Positions 9,069 through 19,193 of a stretch of DNA of 64,000 nt are shown here, one piece after another. The position numbers were made by a program, and so were the translations under genes. Source of the DNA: Sphingobacterium sp. UGAL515B_05 (GTDB lineage: Bacteria > Bacteroidota > Bacteroidia > Sphingobacteriales > Sphingobacteriaceae); assembly GCF_033097525.1 (NCBI RefSeq), contig NZ_CP109907.1:3286001-3350000 (forward strand), in the 5' to 3' direction. Numbering within the stretch: position 1 is the first letter of the stretch; each line of letters opens with the position of its first letter. The notes beneath the pieces were generated by a model, which searched no databases, had not been told where the DNA came from, and saw nothing but the letters and a program-made list of their open reading frames with translations.

Positions 9069-11144
9069 ATGATTAGAAAGATCATTTTAGGTACGTATTG
9101 TTTTCTTAGTTTAATTTTATTTGTCTTTCCGACAAGTGCCCAGCAGCCTATGGACGAAATCAATGGGCTACTGGATCGTTGGCACAAAACTTCGGGTGAG
9201 GTAAAATATGGCCCATTTTTGAATGTTATTGCTTCGGATGGAGTTATTTTGGGTACTGATCATGATGAAAGGTGGGATAAAACCCATGCGGAGAAGTTCA
9301 GCGATCAATATTTCAATCCAAAAAATGCCTGGACTTACACCTATGACAAGCGGCATATCAGTTTTAATGGCGATAGCACGACGGCCTGGTTTGATGAAAC
9401 GTTTAAGATCAATACCAAGTCCTTTCGTGGCGTGGGCGTATTAACTAAGCTGGACAATGAATGGAAGCTTCGTCAATACAGCATTTCCATGTCGGCACCA
9501 TATGCGGATGTGAAAGCGGCCGTAGGTGGAAAGGCAGGTCAGAAAATTCACAGTAACCTGTTATTGGTGATGGTGCTGTTTTTCTTTATGGCCATGTTAT
9601 TTGTGCTGAGTCAACGCCTCAAGATCTCTTACCCCATTCTGTTGGTTATTGGCGGACTTGTGATCTCGTTGATTCCCGGGGCACCTGTCATAAGTGTTGA
9701 TCCCGATATCGTGTTTATGGTATTTTTGCCGCCCTTGCTTTTTGAAGCGGCCTGGTATACCAATTGGGGGAATTTTCTAAAGTGGCGACGGTCTATTTTT
9801 ATCATGGGCTTTGGTTTGGTCTTCTTCACATCGCTGGCGATTGCCTACTTTTCGGTCAGTATTATTCCGGGGTTTACCTTGGCGCTGGGCTTTTTACTGG
9901 GTGGGATTATCTCTCCCCCAGATGCCGTGGCTGCTAGTTCTGTCCTGAAAGGGGTAAGTATTCCTAAACGTGGAATTGCGATATTGGAAGGGGAAAGCCT
10001 GGTGAATGATGCGGCTTCATTGACGGTATTTAGATTTGCATCCATTGCGATTCTTACCGGCCAGTTTGTGATGAGCACTGCGACGACGCAGTTTCTGATG
10101 TTATCGGTCATGGGCGTCGTAGTTGGTCTGGTCATCGGTCACATCCTCTATATATTCTTACGTTATGTAGCTAAGTCGTCGAGCATTTCAACACCCATAA
10201 CCCTCATTGCACCTTACCTGATGTATATTGTTGCGGAGCATTTTGAGTGGTCGGGGGTCTTGGCCGTGGTTAGTGGCGGATTGTTTCTTTCCTTCAGGGC
10301 AGGGGATTACCTCAACTATCATACGCGTATCCAAACGAAAGAGGTTTGGGCGACAGTGGGCTTTCTCTTAAATGGATTTGTCTTTATTTTAATTGGACTT
10401 GAACTTCCGGTAATCATCAATGGTTTGGGGGAATACTCCATGGAGGAAGCTATTGATTATGCATTGGCGATTTGTGTAATTGTTATTGTTTTGCGATTAA
10501 TCGCCGTTTATCTTTCGGCTTTTGTTCCCAGGATATTGTTCAAACGGGTCCGCATCAAGGAAAAGAGTCCAGGATGGAAATTGCCCCTGGTCGTTGGCTG
10601 GGCCGGTATGCGCGGAGTGGTTTCTTTGGCATCAGCATTAGCAATACCATTGACGTTATATGATGGAACGGCCTTCCCACACCGAAATCTGATTTTGTTC
10701 ATTACCTTTGTGGTGATTTTAGTGACGCTTGTTTTTCAGGGGCTTACATTGCCTTTGTTGATTAAATTGATAAAAATTGAAGAGGTCGATGAGCAAGCTT
10801 CCATGGAAGAACAGATCGATGAGATTCGGGTACGTCTTGGCAAAGAATCTATTGCGTATCTGGATAAACATTACGCAAAGGAAATGCTGGAACATGAGAC
10901 AATTGCCCGTGTTAAAGAGCAGATCATCCGGAGCGTAAATGCATCGGAACGAGCAAAAGAGGAGGATACCCGTGCGCAGCTTTCTGCAGTAAGGGGGCTC
11001 TATAATAAAATTATGTTGGAACTTTTGGCGCTACGTCGTGACGGTCTGTACAAGATCAAAGAAAGTAAGGCTTTTGACAGTGATGTTATTAAAGAGATCG
11101 AGTATTCCCTGGATCTGGAAGAATCGCGTTTGTCGCGCAAATAG
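9069..11144 (+). CDS. Na+/H+ antiporter (CPA1) with N-terminal secreted NTF2/SnoaL-like domain
   Basis: 691 residues. Residues 1-24 are a signal peptide ending TSAQQ. Residues ~27-150 look like an NTF2/SnoaL-like fold (DEINGLLDRWHKTSGEVKYG, ending in VLTKLDNEWKLRQYSISM). From ~160 to ~575 there is a CPA1 cation/proton antiporter with the conserved FLPPLLFEAAW, GGIISPPDAVAASSVLK and ILEGESLVNDAASL motifs (ion-binding Asp residues). A ~115-residue charged cytoplasmic tail follows. A periplasmic NTF2-like domain fused to a CPA1 antiporter is unusual. No frame break is visible in the joint, so the fusion looks genuine. Probably alkali-cation or pH homeostasis. Confidence 0.85.
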   Translation: MIRKIILGTYCFLSLILFVFPTSAQQPMDEINGLLDRWHKTSGEVKYGPFLNVIASDGVILGTDHDERWDKTHAEKFSDQYFNPKNAWTYTYDKRHISFNGDSTTAWFDETFKINTKSFRGVGVLTKLDNEWKLRQYSISMSAPYADVKAAVGGKAGQKIHSNLLLVMVLFFFMAMLFVLSQRLKISYPILLVIGGLVISLIPGAPVISVDPDIVFMVFLPPLLFEAAWYTNWGNFLKWRRSIFIMGFGLVFFTSLAIAYFSVSIIPGFTLALGFLLGGIISPPDAVAASSVLKGVSIPKRGIAILEGESLVNDAASLTVFRFASIAILTGQFVMSTATTQFLMLSVMGVVVGLVIGHILYIFLRYVAKSSSISTPITLIAPYLMYIVAEHFEWSGVLAVVSGGLFLSFRAGDYLNYHTRIQTKEVWATVGFLLNGFVFILIGLELPVIINGLGEYSMEEAIDYALAICVIVIVLRLIAVYLSAFVPRILFKRVRIKEKSPGWKLPLVVGWAGMRGVVSLASALAIPLTLYDGTAFPHRNLILFITFVVILVTLVFQGLTLPLLIKLIKIEEVDEQASMEEQIDEIRVRLGKESIAYLDKHYAKEMLEHETIARVKEQIIRSVNASERAKEEDTRAQLSAVRGLYNKIMLELLALRRDGLYKIKESKAFDSDVIKEIEYSLDLEESRLSRK

Positions 11145-11152
11145 TTGTTTAT

Positions 11153-11177
11153 AAACGAGTAAACCTCGTTTTTTTTT
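11153..11177 (+). terminator. Antiporter gene terminator
   Basis: AAACGAG / CTCGTTT arms with a T-run, starting 9 bases after the antiporter stop. Confidence 0.85.
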
Positions 11178-11273
11178 GCACGGCGAAACCTAGTGTCGGC
11201 ATTGAAAGAAATGTGCTTAGTCGAGCAAAAAATAGTGCGCTAGTGTTGTAAGTAATCGTGCGCGGAAGTGCAA

Positions 11274-11313
11274 AAAATAGCGAATTTAGCTTATAATGCT
11301 AAATTCGCTATTT
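11274..11313 (-). terminator. Terminator overlapping the end of the BNR-like gene
   Basis: Near-perfect hairpin with arms AAAAATAGCGAATTTAGC and GCTAAATTCGCTATTTTT. The minus-strand gene stops inside it (11291), so its last codons form one arm. Confidence 0.85.
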
Positions 11314-12313
11314 TTCCTTTATCGCCCGCTAAAAATATTGCTCGACCTTTTTTTGCCTTTTGGACGGCATTAAAACTTTCCTTTCCGATAGCGGTCCAGT
11401 TTTTCCCGCCGTCATTCGACAGATCTGTACCCGAGGTACCTGTGCTGATTAGCTGTTTTTTGGAAATATATATCACGGCCGACTTAAAGCCAGCGGGAGC
11501 TGTTTTTGGTGCAAACCATGTTTTACCGCCATCGTTGGTTAGTAGGCTATTTTTTTCTTTGTTTTTATCCGCTTTGTAATCGCCACCGACTACAATGCCA
11601 GTTTTCGACGAGTAAAATGCTACGGAAAAAGGACCGGTGCTATTTTTCCCCTGAATGATGGGGCAGCTGTAACGTTGCCATGTGTCCCCCTGATCTTTGC
11701 TGCTGTAGATATTGGCCGCTGTTCCACCGGTGGCAATCCAGTATGTCCCTTTATTATCGCAATAGATGGATGTTCCACTGGCCGCAAAACCTGCCTCTCC
11801 TTCCGTAATTGTAAAGTGCATATTTGCGGATATATCTTTCCAGGACTTTCCGAAATCTATGCTTTTTAATAGGGGCATTTTCCCCTGAATGGCGTCGCCA
11901 AAGGCAATGCCGACCCCTTTTGGTGTGAAAGCAAAACCGTCATAAAATATTTCGGGTCGCTTGTCTGTGAATACTTCTTTCCAGCTTCGACCGCCGTCAT
12001 GAGTACTTAAGATGATCGCAGGGGAACCTGCCGAAATAATTAAGGCTTCATTCTCATCAAATGCTTCGATATCCCTAAAATCTGTTTTTTCGTAGCCAAT
12101 TGGATTGACCCACTGCCAGTTTTTTCCGGCATCGGTGCTGAGCCCGACGGTACCGTTGCTTCCGCTTACCCATACCGTTGTATCATCGACCACGCTTAGG
12201 CCTCTGTAGCTGCTGTTTCGCTCTTGATTTACAAGGTTAATGGTCGCTTGTTGAGCATTCAGATGGCCCAGGAACAAGATGTGGGTAATAAAAATCAGAA
12301 ATAAAGGTTTCAT
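11291..12313 (-). CDS. Secreted BNR/YCF48-like beta-propeller protein
   Basis: 340 residues with a signal peptide (cleavage near HLNAQQ). Repeated blades carry the Asp-box/BNR pattern S-x-D-G-G-x-x-W: STDAGKNWQWVNP, STHDGGRSWKEV, SIDFGKSWKDI, SSKDQGDTWQRY, TNDGGKTWFAP, SNDGGKNWTAIG. This predicts a sialidase-like or YCF48-like beta-propeller exported to the periplasm or surface. No catalytic residues can be named, so it may be structural or a photosystem-assembly-like factor. Probably the first part of a small minus-strand group with the two membrane genes upstream. Confidence 0.8.
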   Translation of the reverse strand: MKPLFLIFITHILFLGHLNAQQATINLVNQERNSSYRGLSVVDDTTVWVSGSNGTVGLSTDAGKNWQWVNPIGYEKTDFRDIEAFDENEALIISAGSPAIILSTHDGGRSWKEVFTDKRPEIFYDGFAFTPKGVGIAFGDAIQGKMPLLKSIDFGKSWKDISANMHFTITEGEAGFAASGTSIYCDNKGTYWIATGGTAANIYSSKDQGDTWQRYSCPIIQGKNSTGPFSVAFYSSKTGIVVGGDYKADKNKEKNSLLTNDGGKTWFAPKTAPAGFKSAVIYISKKQLISTGTSGTDLSNDGGKNWTAIGKESFNAVQKAKKGRAIFLAGDKGKIANLAL

Positions 12314-12326
12314 GTGGTTATACTTT

Positions 12327-12800
12327 TTATTTAAACAAATCTACTCGTCTTTTTGAAACTTTTCCTTGTTTTTTTAAGATTGTTTTGCGGAGCTGAAGAA
12401 ATCCAACCGTCATTTTCCTCGGTGATTTAAAATAAGGAATGCTCAATACGACCAACAGCGCAATGCAGGCGGAAGTGCCGAGGGCTCCGCCATAACCAGT
12501 AAAAAATTTACTGGTATTGAGCAGAATTGTCGTGAAAATAACGCCAGCTAGAGCCAAACCGAAATAGGTTGATAGCTGGTTTTTTGAGACCATGCCTATA
12601 AATGACGCGCCTATAAAAATAGGGGGGATGTACTGTGCGAGATAAGGAGAAACACTTTGTGGGAAGAAGTGAAGGAAACCTGCGACAACTAAGGTCAGCA
12701 TTGCGGACGAGCGCACTGCCCCTTGGTGAAACTTGGTGTTGACATAGTATGTCGCCGTGCTCCCGATGATGCCAACTAGGTATAAAATGAATGTTTCCAT
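12327..12800 (-). CDS. Small polytopic membrane protein (paralogue of neighbour)
   Basis: 157 residues with about 4-5 hydrophobic helices and a basic C-terminal tail ending SKRRVDLFK. Not assigned to a named family. The segments IPPIFIGASFIGMVSKNQLS, LAGVIFTTILLNTSKFFTG and YGGALGTSACIAL parallel LPAAIYCGAFVGMSNAQVA, LAASIFTAIFLIVSKSLLNG and VGGKLGTLAFLGV of the adjacent upstream protein. The two therefore share a common fold and probably work as a pair. It begins one base from the stop of that gene. Confidence 0.7.
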   Translation of the reverse strand: METFILYLVGIIGSTATYYVNTKFHQGAVRSSAMLTLVVAGFLHFFPQSVSPYLAQYIPPIFIGASFIGMVSKNQLSTYFGLALAGVIFTTILLNTSKFFTGYGGALGTSACIALLVVLSIPYFKSPRKMTVGFLQLRKTILKKQGKVSKRRVDLFK

Positions 12801-12801
12801 A

Positions 12802-13359
12802 TTACTTAAAAATATATAACAGCAGGTATGTCAATGAAACCCCAAGAAAGGCCAATGTGCCTAGTTTACCGCCGACACCATTTAATAAACTCTTCGATAC
12901 AATCAGGAAGATCGCTGTAAAGATACTGGCTGCTAAAATAAAAGAGAATCCATGAGCTACCTGCGCATTGGACATTCCTACAAATGCACCGCAATAAATT
13001 GCTGCAGGGAGGTGGGGCAGATAAGTTGAATTTTTGTTGATATTGGGAATGAAAGAAGCTATGGTACCTGTCAGCGCTGCCCCCAATACAGGGCCCAAAC
13101 CGAAGATCTGATTGAAATAGTAGGATGCAATCGCCCCTATAGGTACCCAAAGGGCAATTTTGATCGATTCATATTCATGCCTGTGATGATGAATGGGCGA
13201 CCTGAGGTAACTGTATAAAATCAGTAAGGACAATAGGCCGATAAAAGCCAATACAATATAAGAATGTGTATTTTCTACAAAGATGGCCACTAAAAAAAGG
13301 GCCTGAATGACAAATAATAAGCAGATGCTTATTATCCTAAATTTCTGCCGGGCTTGCAT
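12802..13359 (-). CDS. Small polytopic membrane protein (paralogue of neighbour)
   Basis: 185 residues with about 6 hydrophobic helices. Its C-terminal half resembles the whole of the next gene's product (see that entry), with GAFVGM and GGKLGT motifs in common. Function unknown. The stop lies one base from the neighbour's start, so translation is coupled. Downstream of the LacI-type regulator gene in the same direction but with a 27-base gap, so co-transcription with it is possible. Confidence 0.72.
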   Translation of the reverse strand: MQARQKFRIISICLLFVIQALFLVAIFVENTHSYIVLAFIGLLSLLILYSYLRSPIHHHRHEYESIKIALWVPIGAIASYYFNQIFGLGPVLGAALTGTIASFIPNINKNSTYLPHLPAAIYCGAFVGMSNAQVAHGFSFILAASIFTAIFLIVSKSLLNGVGGKLGTLAFLGVSLTYLLLYIFK

Positions 13360-13386
13360 TTAAACAAATTTAGGCAAAGGTACTGA

Positions 13387-14409
13387 TTATTTGTCTATTC
13401 TATTGGTAGATTTTCTTTTTATCAATATGGGATCAAGAACAATCTGTTCGATTGCTTCGTACGGACTTTTTTGTTTAACCATTTTCAGAAAGAGTTTTGC
13501 ACATTCTTCCCCCATTTTGTTGGCCTGTTGATCAATACTTGATAGTGTAGGGCTGATAAAGGAAGAAAAGGTCTGGTTTGCAAAACCGATCACTCCTGTC
13601 GCTGGAATGGCAATATTTGCAGTTTTTAATGCCTGTATAATTCCCACGGCTGTAAAGTCATCACCACCAATAAAGGCGTCCGGTTGGATTACAGATTTTA
13701 GAATCTGTTCGGTTCCTTTGATGCCGGCTTCAATGGATAAGTCGCCACGAATGATAAAGTCTTCCTGCGGGGAAATCTCCGCATCTTTTAAGGCCGCTTC
13801 GAAACCACGGAAACGATCCTGGAAAATAGCGATTTCTTTGTCCGTTGTGATAAAGGCAATGTTTTTGTAACCCTGTTCGAGCAGGTGCTGTGTTGCAAGG
13901 TAGCCGGCTTTAAAATCGTCAAGTTTGACCACAGGAGCAGGAATATCTTTATGGGTACGGTCAAAAATAACCAGGCATTTGCGCTGATTGATCACTTCCT
14001 GAAAATGCTGGGTTTCCTGCGTCTCCAGCGACAACGAAGCAATGATGCCGTCTACCTGAGCTTCAAGTAAAGTCTTCACGCCATTGACTTCATCTTCAAA
14101 AGATTCATTCGATTGATAAAGCAATAGGCTGTAGTTGTGTTTTTTTAACTCTTTTTCAATGCTATGCACGGCTTCTGCAAAAAAATGAATTTGCATGGTA
14201 GGAACAATGACACCGATGGTATTGGACTTGCCCGAGGAAAGAGAAGAGGCCAACTTATTGACGCTGTAATTCAATTCCTTTGCTTTGTCTAACACCAGTT
14301 TTCGTGTCGCCTCACTGATCGTAGGCACATTATTTAGTGCGCGCGATACGGTAGAGACTGTCACTCCAAGCGCACGGGCTATATCATAAATTGTCGTTTT
14401 TTTATTCAC
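13387..14409 (-). CDS. LacI-family transcriptional regulator of the xylose locus
   Basis: 340 residues. N-terminal LacI helix-turn-helix TIYDIARALGVTVSTVSRAL (residues ~5-24) with hinge helix NKLASSLSSGKSNTIGVIVP, then a periplasmic-binding-protein-like effector domain (YSLLLYQS, GYKNIAFIT, PDAFIGGDDFTAVGI). It is divergent from xylB-xylA-symporter. A palindrome of LacI-operator type (TGCAACCGGTTGCA) lies in the xylB promoter, so it is the likely repressor of xylose catabolism, released by xylose or a xylose derivative. Effector inferred from context. Confidence 0.9.
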   Translation of the reverse strand: MNKKTTIYDIARALGVTVSTVSRALNNVPTISEATRKLVLDKAKELNYSVNKLASSLSSGKSNTIGVIVPTMQIHFFAEAVHSIEKELKKHNYSLLLYQSNESFEDEVNGVKTLLEAQVDGIIASLSLETQETQHFQEVINQRKCLVIFDRTHKDIPAPVVKLDDFKAGYLATQHLLEQGYKNIAFITTDKEIAIFQDRFRGFEAALKDAEISPQEDFIIRGDLSIEAGIKGTEQILKSVIQPDAFIGGDDFTAVGIIQALKTANIAIPATGVIGFANQTFSSFISPTLSSIDQQANKMGEECAKLFLKMVKQKSPYEAIEQIVLDPILIKRKSTNRIDK

Positions 14410-14437
14410 GCTCCAAAGTAAATAATTTTATTTAATA

Positions 14438-14483
14438 TTTTGATAATTCAGAAACATACCCTACTTTTATGCAACCGGTTGCA
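14438..14483 (+). promoter_or_regulatory. xylB promoter and LacI-type operator
   Basis: TTTG at 14438-14441, then 20 bases, then TACTTTTA at 14462-14469: a good Bacteroidota -33/-7 promoter. Immediately after the -7 box is the perfect 14-base palindrome TGCAACCGGTTGCA (14470-14483), with the central CG of LacI/GalR operators. It is placed over the start of transcription, so a bound repressor would block initiation. Confidence 0.85.
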
Positions 14484-14529
14484 GTATAAGGCCGATGTTG
14501 TTTTTTATAACCAATTAGAATTGATTACC

Positions 14530-16014
14530 ATGTATTTATTAGGTATAGACGTAGGTACTTCTTCCGTAAAAGTTTCGATTGTTGAGGCATCTTCACAACG
14601 TAAGGTTTGCTCAGTGCAATATCCGGACGTAGAAGCTCCTATCATTACGTTGGAGCCCAATTGGGCTGAACAGAACCCGCTCGATTGGTGGGACTACTTT
14701 AAACAGGCTCTGTTGAAGGCAAACAGGCTGGGCCTGTATGACCCGAAAGCAATTTCGGCCATTGGTATTGCCTACCAGATGCACGGTTTAGTTGTGGTCG
14801 ATAAAGATCAGCATGTGTTGCGAAATGCCATTATCTGGTGCGACAGCAGGGCTGTTGAATTGGGAAATATCGCTTTTGAAGAAATCGGAAGGTCTTTCAA
14901 TCTGAGTCATCATCTGAATTCACCCGGTAATTTTACAGCGTCAAAGTTGGCCTGGGTAAAAGCAAACGAGCCGGAAATTTATGAAAAAATAGATAAGATC
15001 ATGTTGCCGGGGGATTTCATCGCCATGAAACTTTCGGGGCAGGTGACGACTTCCATCTCAGCCTTGTCTGAGGGGATATTCTGGGATTTCAAGGACAATG
15101 TATTGTCGCGTACGATTATGGACTATTATGGCTTTGATGATCATCTTATTCCTGAGATCTTACCTGTGTTTTCAACGCATGGTCAAATTAAATCCGCTGT
15201 TGCTGAAGAACTTGGGCTATCCAGTACAGTGACCATCAATTATAAAGCCGGCGACCAGCCCAACAATGCACTTTCGCTGAATGTCCTTCAACCTGGCGAA
15301 GTTGCTGCGACGGCTGGCACTTCAGGGGTGATCTATGGCGTCAGTGACAAACTGATCGCCGACCGCGAATCGCGCGTAAATACATTTGCCCATGTGAATT
15401 ATCAGGACAATGATATCCGGACAGGTGTACTGCTCTGTATCAATGGAACAGGCATTATGAATAGCTGGGGGAGACGTTTGTTGGGCCACGATTTGTCTTA
15501 TGAGCAGATTAATGCGATGGCTGGCGCATCTCCTATCGGTAGCAAAGGATTGCAGGTTATCCCATTTGGCAACGGTGCCGAACGGATGCTCAACAACCAA
15601 ACTGTTGGGGCTTCAATTTCGGCGATAGATTTGAATAGGCATGAGACAAGCGATATGCTGCGTGCTATACAGGAAGGTATTGCATTTGCTTTTCGCTATG
15701 GTTTGGATATCATGCGCGAAAATAATCTGCATCCAAATATGATTCGTGCAGGTTATGCGAATTTATTCTTGAGCTCCGTTTTCAGGGAGTCATTTGTGGG
15801 GGCCACTGACGTTCCTGTAGAAATCTTTAATCATGATGGCAGTATTGGCGCCGCTCTTGGAGCAGGTATAGGAAGTGGGTATTATGCCGATTTTACAGAA
15901 GCTTTTCGTTCTTTGAAACCTGTTTATACAGTGGAACCTCAATTTGTAGCGCAATATGAGGAGCACTATCAGCAATGGAAGGAATTATTAAACAAACAAA
16001 TAAATAACAAATAA
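14530..16014 (+). CDS. xylB: Xylulokinase
   Basis: 494 residues from the ATG at 14530. An earlier in-frame start (14440) would lie inside the promoter/operator and is rejected. FGGY-family sugar kinase: the N-terminal phosphate loop is [14 protein letters not shown], the substrate region [15 protein letters not shown], the second domain has [11 protein letters not shown], and the C-terminal ATP-binding region carries [15 protein letters not shown]. Phosphorylates D-xylulose from XylA to xylulose-5-phosphate. First gene of xylB-xylA-symporter; one base separates its stop from xylA. Confidence 0.93.
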   Translation: MYLLGIDVGTSSVKVSIVEASSQRKVCSVQYPDVEAPIITLEPNWAEQNPLDWWDYFKQALLKANRLGLYDPKAISAIGIAYQMHGLVVVDKDQHVLRNAIIWCDSRAVELGNIAFEEIGRSFNLSHHLNSPGNFTASKLAWVKANEPEIYEKIDKIMLPGDFIAMKLSGQVTTSISALSEGIFWDFKDNVLSRTIMDYYGFDDHLIPEILPVFSTHGQIKSAVAEELGLSSTVTINYKAGDQPNNALSLNVLQPGEVAATAGTSGVIYGVSDKLIADRESRVNTFAHVNYQDNDIRTGVLLCINGTGIMNSWGRRLLGHDLSYEQINAMAGASPIGSKGLQVIPFGNGAERMLNNQTVGASISAIDLNRHETSDMLRAIQEGIAFAFRYGLDIMRENNLHPNMIRAGYANLFLSSVFRESFVGATDVPVEIFNHDGSIGAALGAGIGSGYYADFTEAFRSLKPVYTVEPQFVAQYEEHYQQWKELLNKQINNK

Positions 16015-16015
16015 G

Positions 16016-17344
16016 ATGAATATTATCAAAGGGAAAAAGGAATTTTTCAAAGGCGTTGGCCAAATTCAATTCGAAGGAAAAGACAGCACAAATCCATTGG
16101 CTTTCCGTTATTATAATCCAAAACAAATTGTTGGTGGCAAGACCATGGAAGAGTATTTTAAATTTGCCTGTTCATACTGGCATTCTTTCAACGGTAACGG
16201 ATCTGATCCATTTGGCGGACCGACACATCAATTTCCATGGGATGAAAGCAACGACGTAATCACGAGGGCAAAAGATAAAATGGATGCAGCATTCGAATTT
16301 ATCAGTAAAATAAATATCCCCTATTATTGCTTTCATGATGTAGACTTAGTTGATTATTCGGATAATGTGGTTGAAAATGAAAAACGTCTGTCAACTATCG
16401 TTGATTATGCGAAGGAAAAACAACAGGAAAGCGGTATAAAATTGCTTTGGGGAACAGCCAACCTTTTTAGCCATAAACGCTATATGAATGGAGCTGCAAC
16501 TAACCCTGATTTTCATGTTCTTGCACATGGTGGAGCACAGGTCAAGGCAGCCTTGGACGCAACGATTGCTCTTGGTGGTGAAAATTATGTTTTCTGGGGT
16601 GGAAGAGAGGGGTATATGAGCCTTTTAAATACCAATATGAAGCGTGAGCAGGAACATCTTGCACAGTTTTTACATATGGCCAAGGATTATGCCCGCAAAA
16701 ATGGTTTTAAAGGAACTTTCTTTATCGAGCCTAAACCATGTGAACCAACAAAACATCAATACGATTATGATGCGGCTACTGTGCTGGGCTTCCTGCGTCA
16801 GTATAATCTTTTGGAAGATTTTAAATTAAATTTAGAGGTAAACCATGCGACATTGGCCGGACATACGTTCCAGCATGAGCTACAGGTTGCTGTAGATGCA
16901 GGTAAATTAGGCTCCATTGATGCTAACCGTGGTGATTATCAAAATGGATGGGATACGGATCAATTTCCGAATGATATCAATGAATTGACCGAAGCCATGT
17001 TGATTATTTTAGAAGGTGGTGGATTCCAAGGTGGAGGTGTGAATTTTGATGCCAAAATACGCCGCAACTCGACAGATCCTGAAGATTTGTTTTATGCACA
17101 TATCGGTGGTATGGATCTTTTTGCACGCGCGCTTATTACGGCAGAGCGTATACTGCAGGACTCGGATTACAAAAAAATACGGGCCGACCGTTATGCTTCT
17201 TTTGATACAGGCCATGGTGCGTCATTTGAAGAACGAACACTGACCCTGGAGAACTTAAGGGATTTAGCTGTGGAATTAGGAGAACCAAAAACCATTAGCG
17301 GTAAGCAGGAGTATTTAGAAAATTTGGTCAATAGATATATATAG
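16016..17344 (+). CDS. xylA: Xylose isomerase
   Basis: 442 residues, the usual length for the long (class II) XylA. Metal and substrate residues are in the familiar context: [12 protein letters not shown] (catalytic His), [35 protein letters not shown] and [20 protein letters not shown]. Converts D-xylose to D-xylulose using two divalent metal ions. Second gene of the operon, between the kinase and the transporter. Confidence 0.97.
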   Translation: MNIIKGKKEFFKGVGQIQFEGKDSTNPLAFRYYNPKQIVGGKTMEEYFKFACSYWHSFNGNGSDPFGGPTHQFPWDESNDVITRAKDKMDAAFEFISKINIPYYCFHDVDLVDYSDNVVENEKRLSTIVDYAKEKQQESGIKLLWGTANLFSHKRYMNGAATNPDFHVLAHGGAQVKAALDATIALGGENYVFWGGREGYMSLLNTNMKREQEHLAQFLHMAKDYARKNGFKGTFFIEPKPCEPTKHQYDYDAATVLGFLRQYNLLEDFKLNLEVNHATLAGHTFQHELQVAVDAGKLGSIDANRGDYQNGWDTDQFPNDINELTEAMLIILEGGGFQGGGVNFDAKIRRNSTDPEDLFYAHIGGMDLFARALITAERILQDSDYKKIRADRYASFDTGHGASFEERTLTLENLRDLAVELGEPKTISGKQEYLENLVNRYI

Positions 17345-17395
17345 TTCTAAAAATATTTCTATATTAGGCGATCAAATTAAACCAATTACCAATAC

Positions 17396-19072
17396 ATGAA
17401 TAATTATTTAAGCACAAAAGATTACATCGTTTTCCTGATATACTTTGTTATTGTGGCAGGTTACGGATTATGGGTGTACTATCGCAAGAAATCTGAATCT
17501 GTAGGTTCCAAAGACTATTTTTTGGCTGAGGGGTCATTGACCTGGTGGGCTATCGGAGCTTCACTTATTGCATCCAATATTTCGGCCGAGCAATTTATCG
17601 GTATGAGCGGTTCCGGATTTAAGATGGGATTGGCTATTGCGACTTACGAGTGGATGGCTGCCATTACACTGATTGTCGTTGCGGTATTTTTTATCCCGGT
17701 ATACTTAAAGAACAAGATCTTTACGATGCCACAGTTTCTCCATAAACGATATAATGGAACTGTTGCGATGATCATGGCCGTTTTCTGGTTGCTGTTGTAT
17801 GTTGTCGTCAATTTGACATCCATCCTCTATTTGGGAGCTATTGCGGTAAGTAGTATTTCCGGTATCAGTCTGGAGGCCTGTATGTATGCCATAGCGATTT
17901 TTGCTGTGATCATTACCTTAGGTGGTATGAAAGTAATCGGCTATACGGATATTATTCAGGTTTTCTTTTTGGTATTGGGTGGTTTGGCGACCACTTACCT
18001 AGCCTTGAATCTCGTTTCAGAGCACTATGGTGGATCAGGAGTATTGGAAGGCTATCACTTGATGACCGAAAAAGCTTCCGACCACTTTCATATGATTCTG
18101 GATCGTAAAAATGAGAACTATCTCGATTTACCGGGGCTGACCGTATTGATTGGCGGTATGTGGATCGTTAATTTGAATTACTGGGGATGTAATCAATACA
18201 TCACGCAACGCGCGCTTGGAGCAGATTTGAAAACCGCAAGAAACGGTATCTTGTTTGCTGCATTTCTGAAGTTATTAATGCCTATCATTGTCGTGTTGCC
18301 GGGTATTGCAGCCTATGTCATGTGGAAAGATGGCTTGTTCCAAAATGAAATGATGCAACATGGTGAGGTGAACCCTGACCACGCTTATCCAGTTTTGTTG
18401 AATTTATTGCCAGCAGGTTTAAAAGGCTTATCGTTTGCAGCATTGACAGCGGCAGTGGTCGCTTCTTTGGCAGGTAAAGCAAACAGTATTGCAACAATCT
18501 TCTCCTTGGATATTTATAAAAAAGTATTCAATACAGAAGCATCGGATAAGAAATTGGTCAATATCGGCAAGCTAACTGTTGTGGTTGCCATGATCTTGGG
18601 TGTGCTGATTGCGCCACATTTGGGTATCGATAAAAAAGGTGGATTCCAATATATTCAGGAATATACGGGGTTTGTATCTCCTGGTATTTTTGCGATGTTC
18701 ATTTTAGGATTCTTCTGGAAGAAAGCAACTTCAAATGCAGCTTTGTTTGCAACAATTGGTGGTTTTATTTTCTCCATCATCTTCAAGAAATTGCCGGATT
18801 GGGTTGATCTGTCATTCTTGTCATCGACAGGTTTCTCCGTTCCAAATCCAACGACAGGAATCTACGAAATTCCATTTTTGGATAGAATGGGATTTGTTTT
18901 CATCATCTGTATTATCGGAATGATTCTCATTAGTATCATCGACAATAAGCGTGGTGTCGTGCCAGCTGGATTGGAAGTTGATACCACGATGTTTAAACCA
19001 CATCGGGCGTTTTTGGTCATTGCATTGATCGTAGCGCTATTGGTTACAGCATTATATTCAATTTATTGGTAA
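17396..19072 (+). CDS. Na+/sugar symporter (SSS family), probably xylose
   Basis: 558 residues, 14 or so membrane helices of the sodium:solute symporter (SGLT) family. Early motif GSKDYFLAEGSLTWWAIGAS, then ASNISAEQFIGMSGSGFKMG (sodium-site region), and later NYWGCNQYITQRALGADLKT, all typical of Bacteroidota sugar symporters. Substrate inferred as xylose because it follows xylB and xylA, 52 bases after xylA, before a strong terminator. Confidence 0.9.
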   Translation: MNNYLSTKDYIVFLIYFVIVAGYGLWVYYRKKSESVGSKDYFLAEGSLTWWAIGASLIASNISAEQFIGMSGSGFKMGLAIATYEWMAAITLIVVAVFFIPVYLKNKIFTMPQFLHKRYNGTVAMIMAVFWLLLYVVVNLTSILYLGAIAVSSISGISLEACMYAIAIFAVIITLGGMKVIGYTDIIQVFFLVLGGLATTYLALNLVSEHYGGSGVLEGYHLMTEKASDHFHMILDRKNENYLDLPGLTVLIGGMWIVNLNYWGCNQYITQRALGADLKTARNGILFAAFLKLLMPIIVVLPGIAAYVMWKDGLFQNEMMQHGEVNPDHAYPVLLNLLPAGLKGLSFAALTAAVVASLAGKANSIATIFSLDIYKKVFNTEASDKKLVNIGKLTVVVAMILGVLIAPHLGIDKKGGFQYIQEYTGFVSPGIFAMFILGFFWKKATSNAALFATIGGFIFSIIFKKLPDWVDLSFLSSTGFSVPNPTTGIYEIPFLDRMGFVFIICIIGMILISIIDNKRGVVPAGLEVDTTMFKPHRAFLVIALIVALLVTALYSIYW

Positions 19073-19094
19073 TTCAATAGCAAATAAGATTTTA

Positions 19095-19130
19095 AAAACT
19101 CCCATCAACCGAGGTTGATGGGAGTTTTTT
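19095..19130 (+). terminator. xyl operon terminator
   Basis: AACTCCCATCAACC / GGTTGATGGGAGTT hairpin with T-run, 23 bases beyond the symporter stop. Confidence 0.92.
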
Positions 19131-19193
19131 GTTTGTTTTAAAAATACCTATCTTGGTTTTACTAAAACCTTTGCTTAACGAAAGATTACTGCT

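Noticed and set aside
14440-14529. Extended N-terminus for xylulokinase
   Set aside because: This stretch contains the promoter -7 box and the LacI-type operator, so it is upstream of the transcript.
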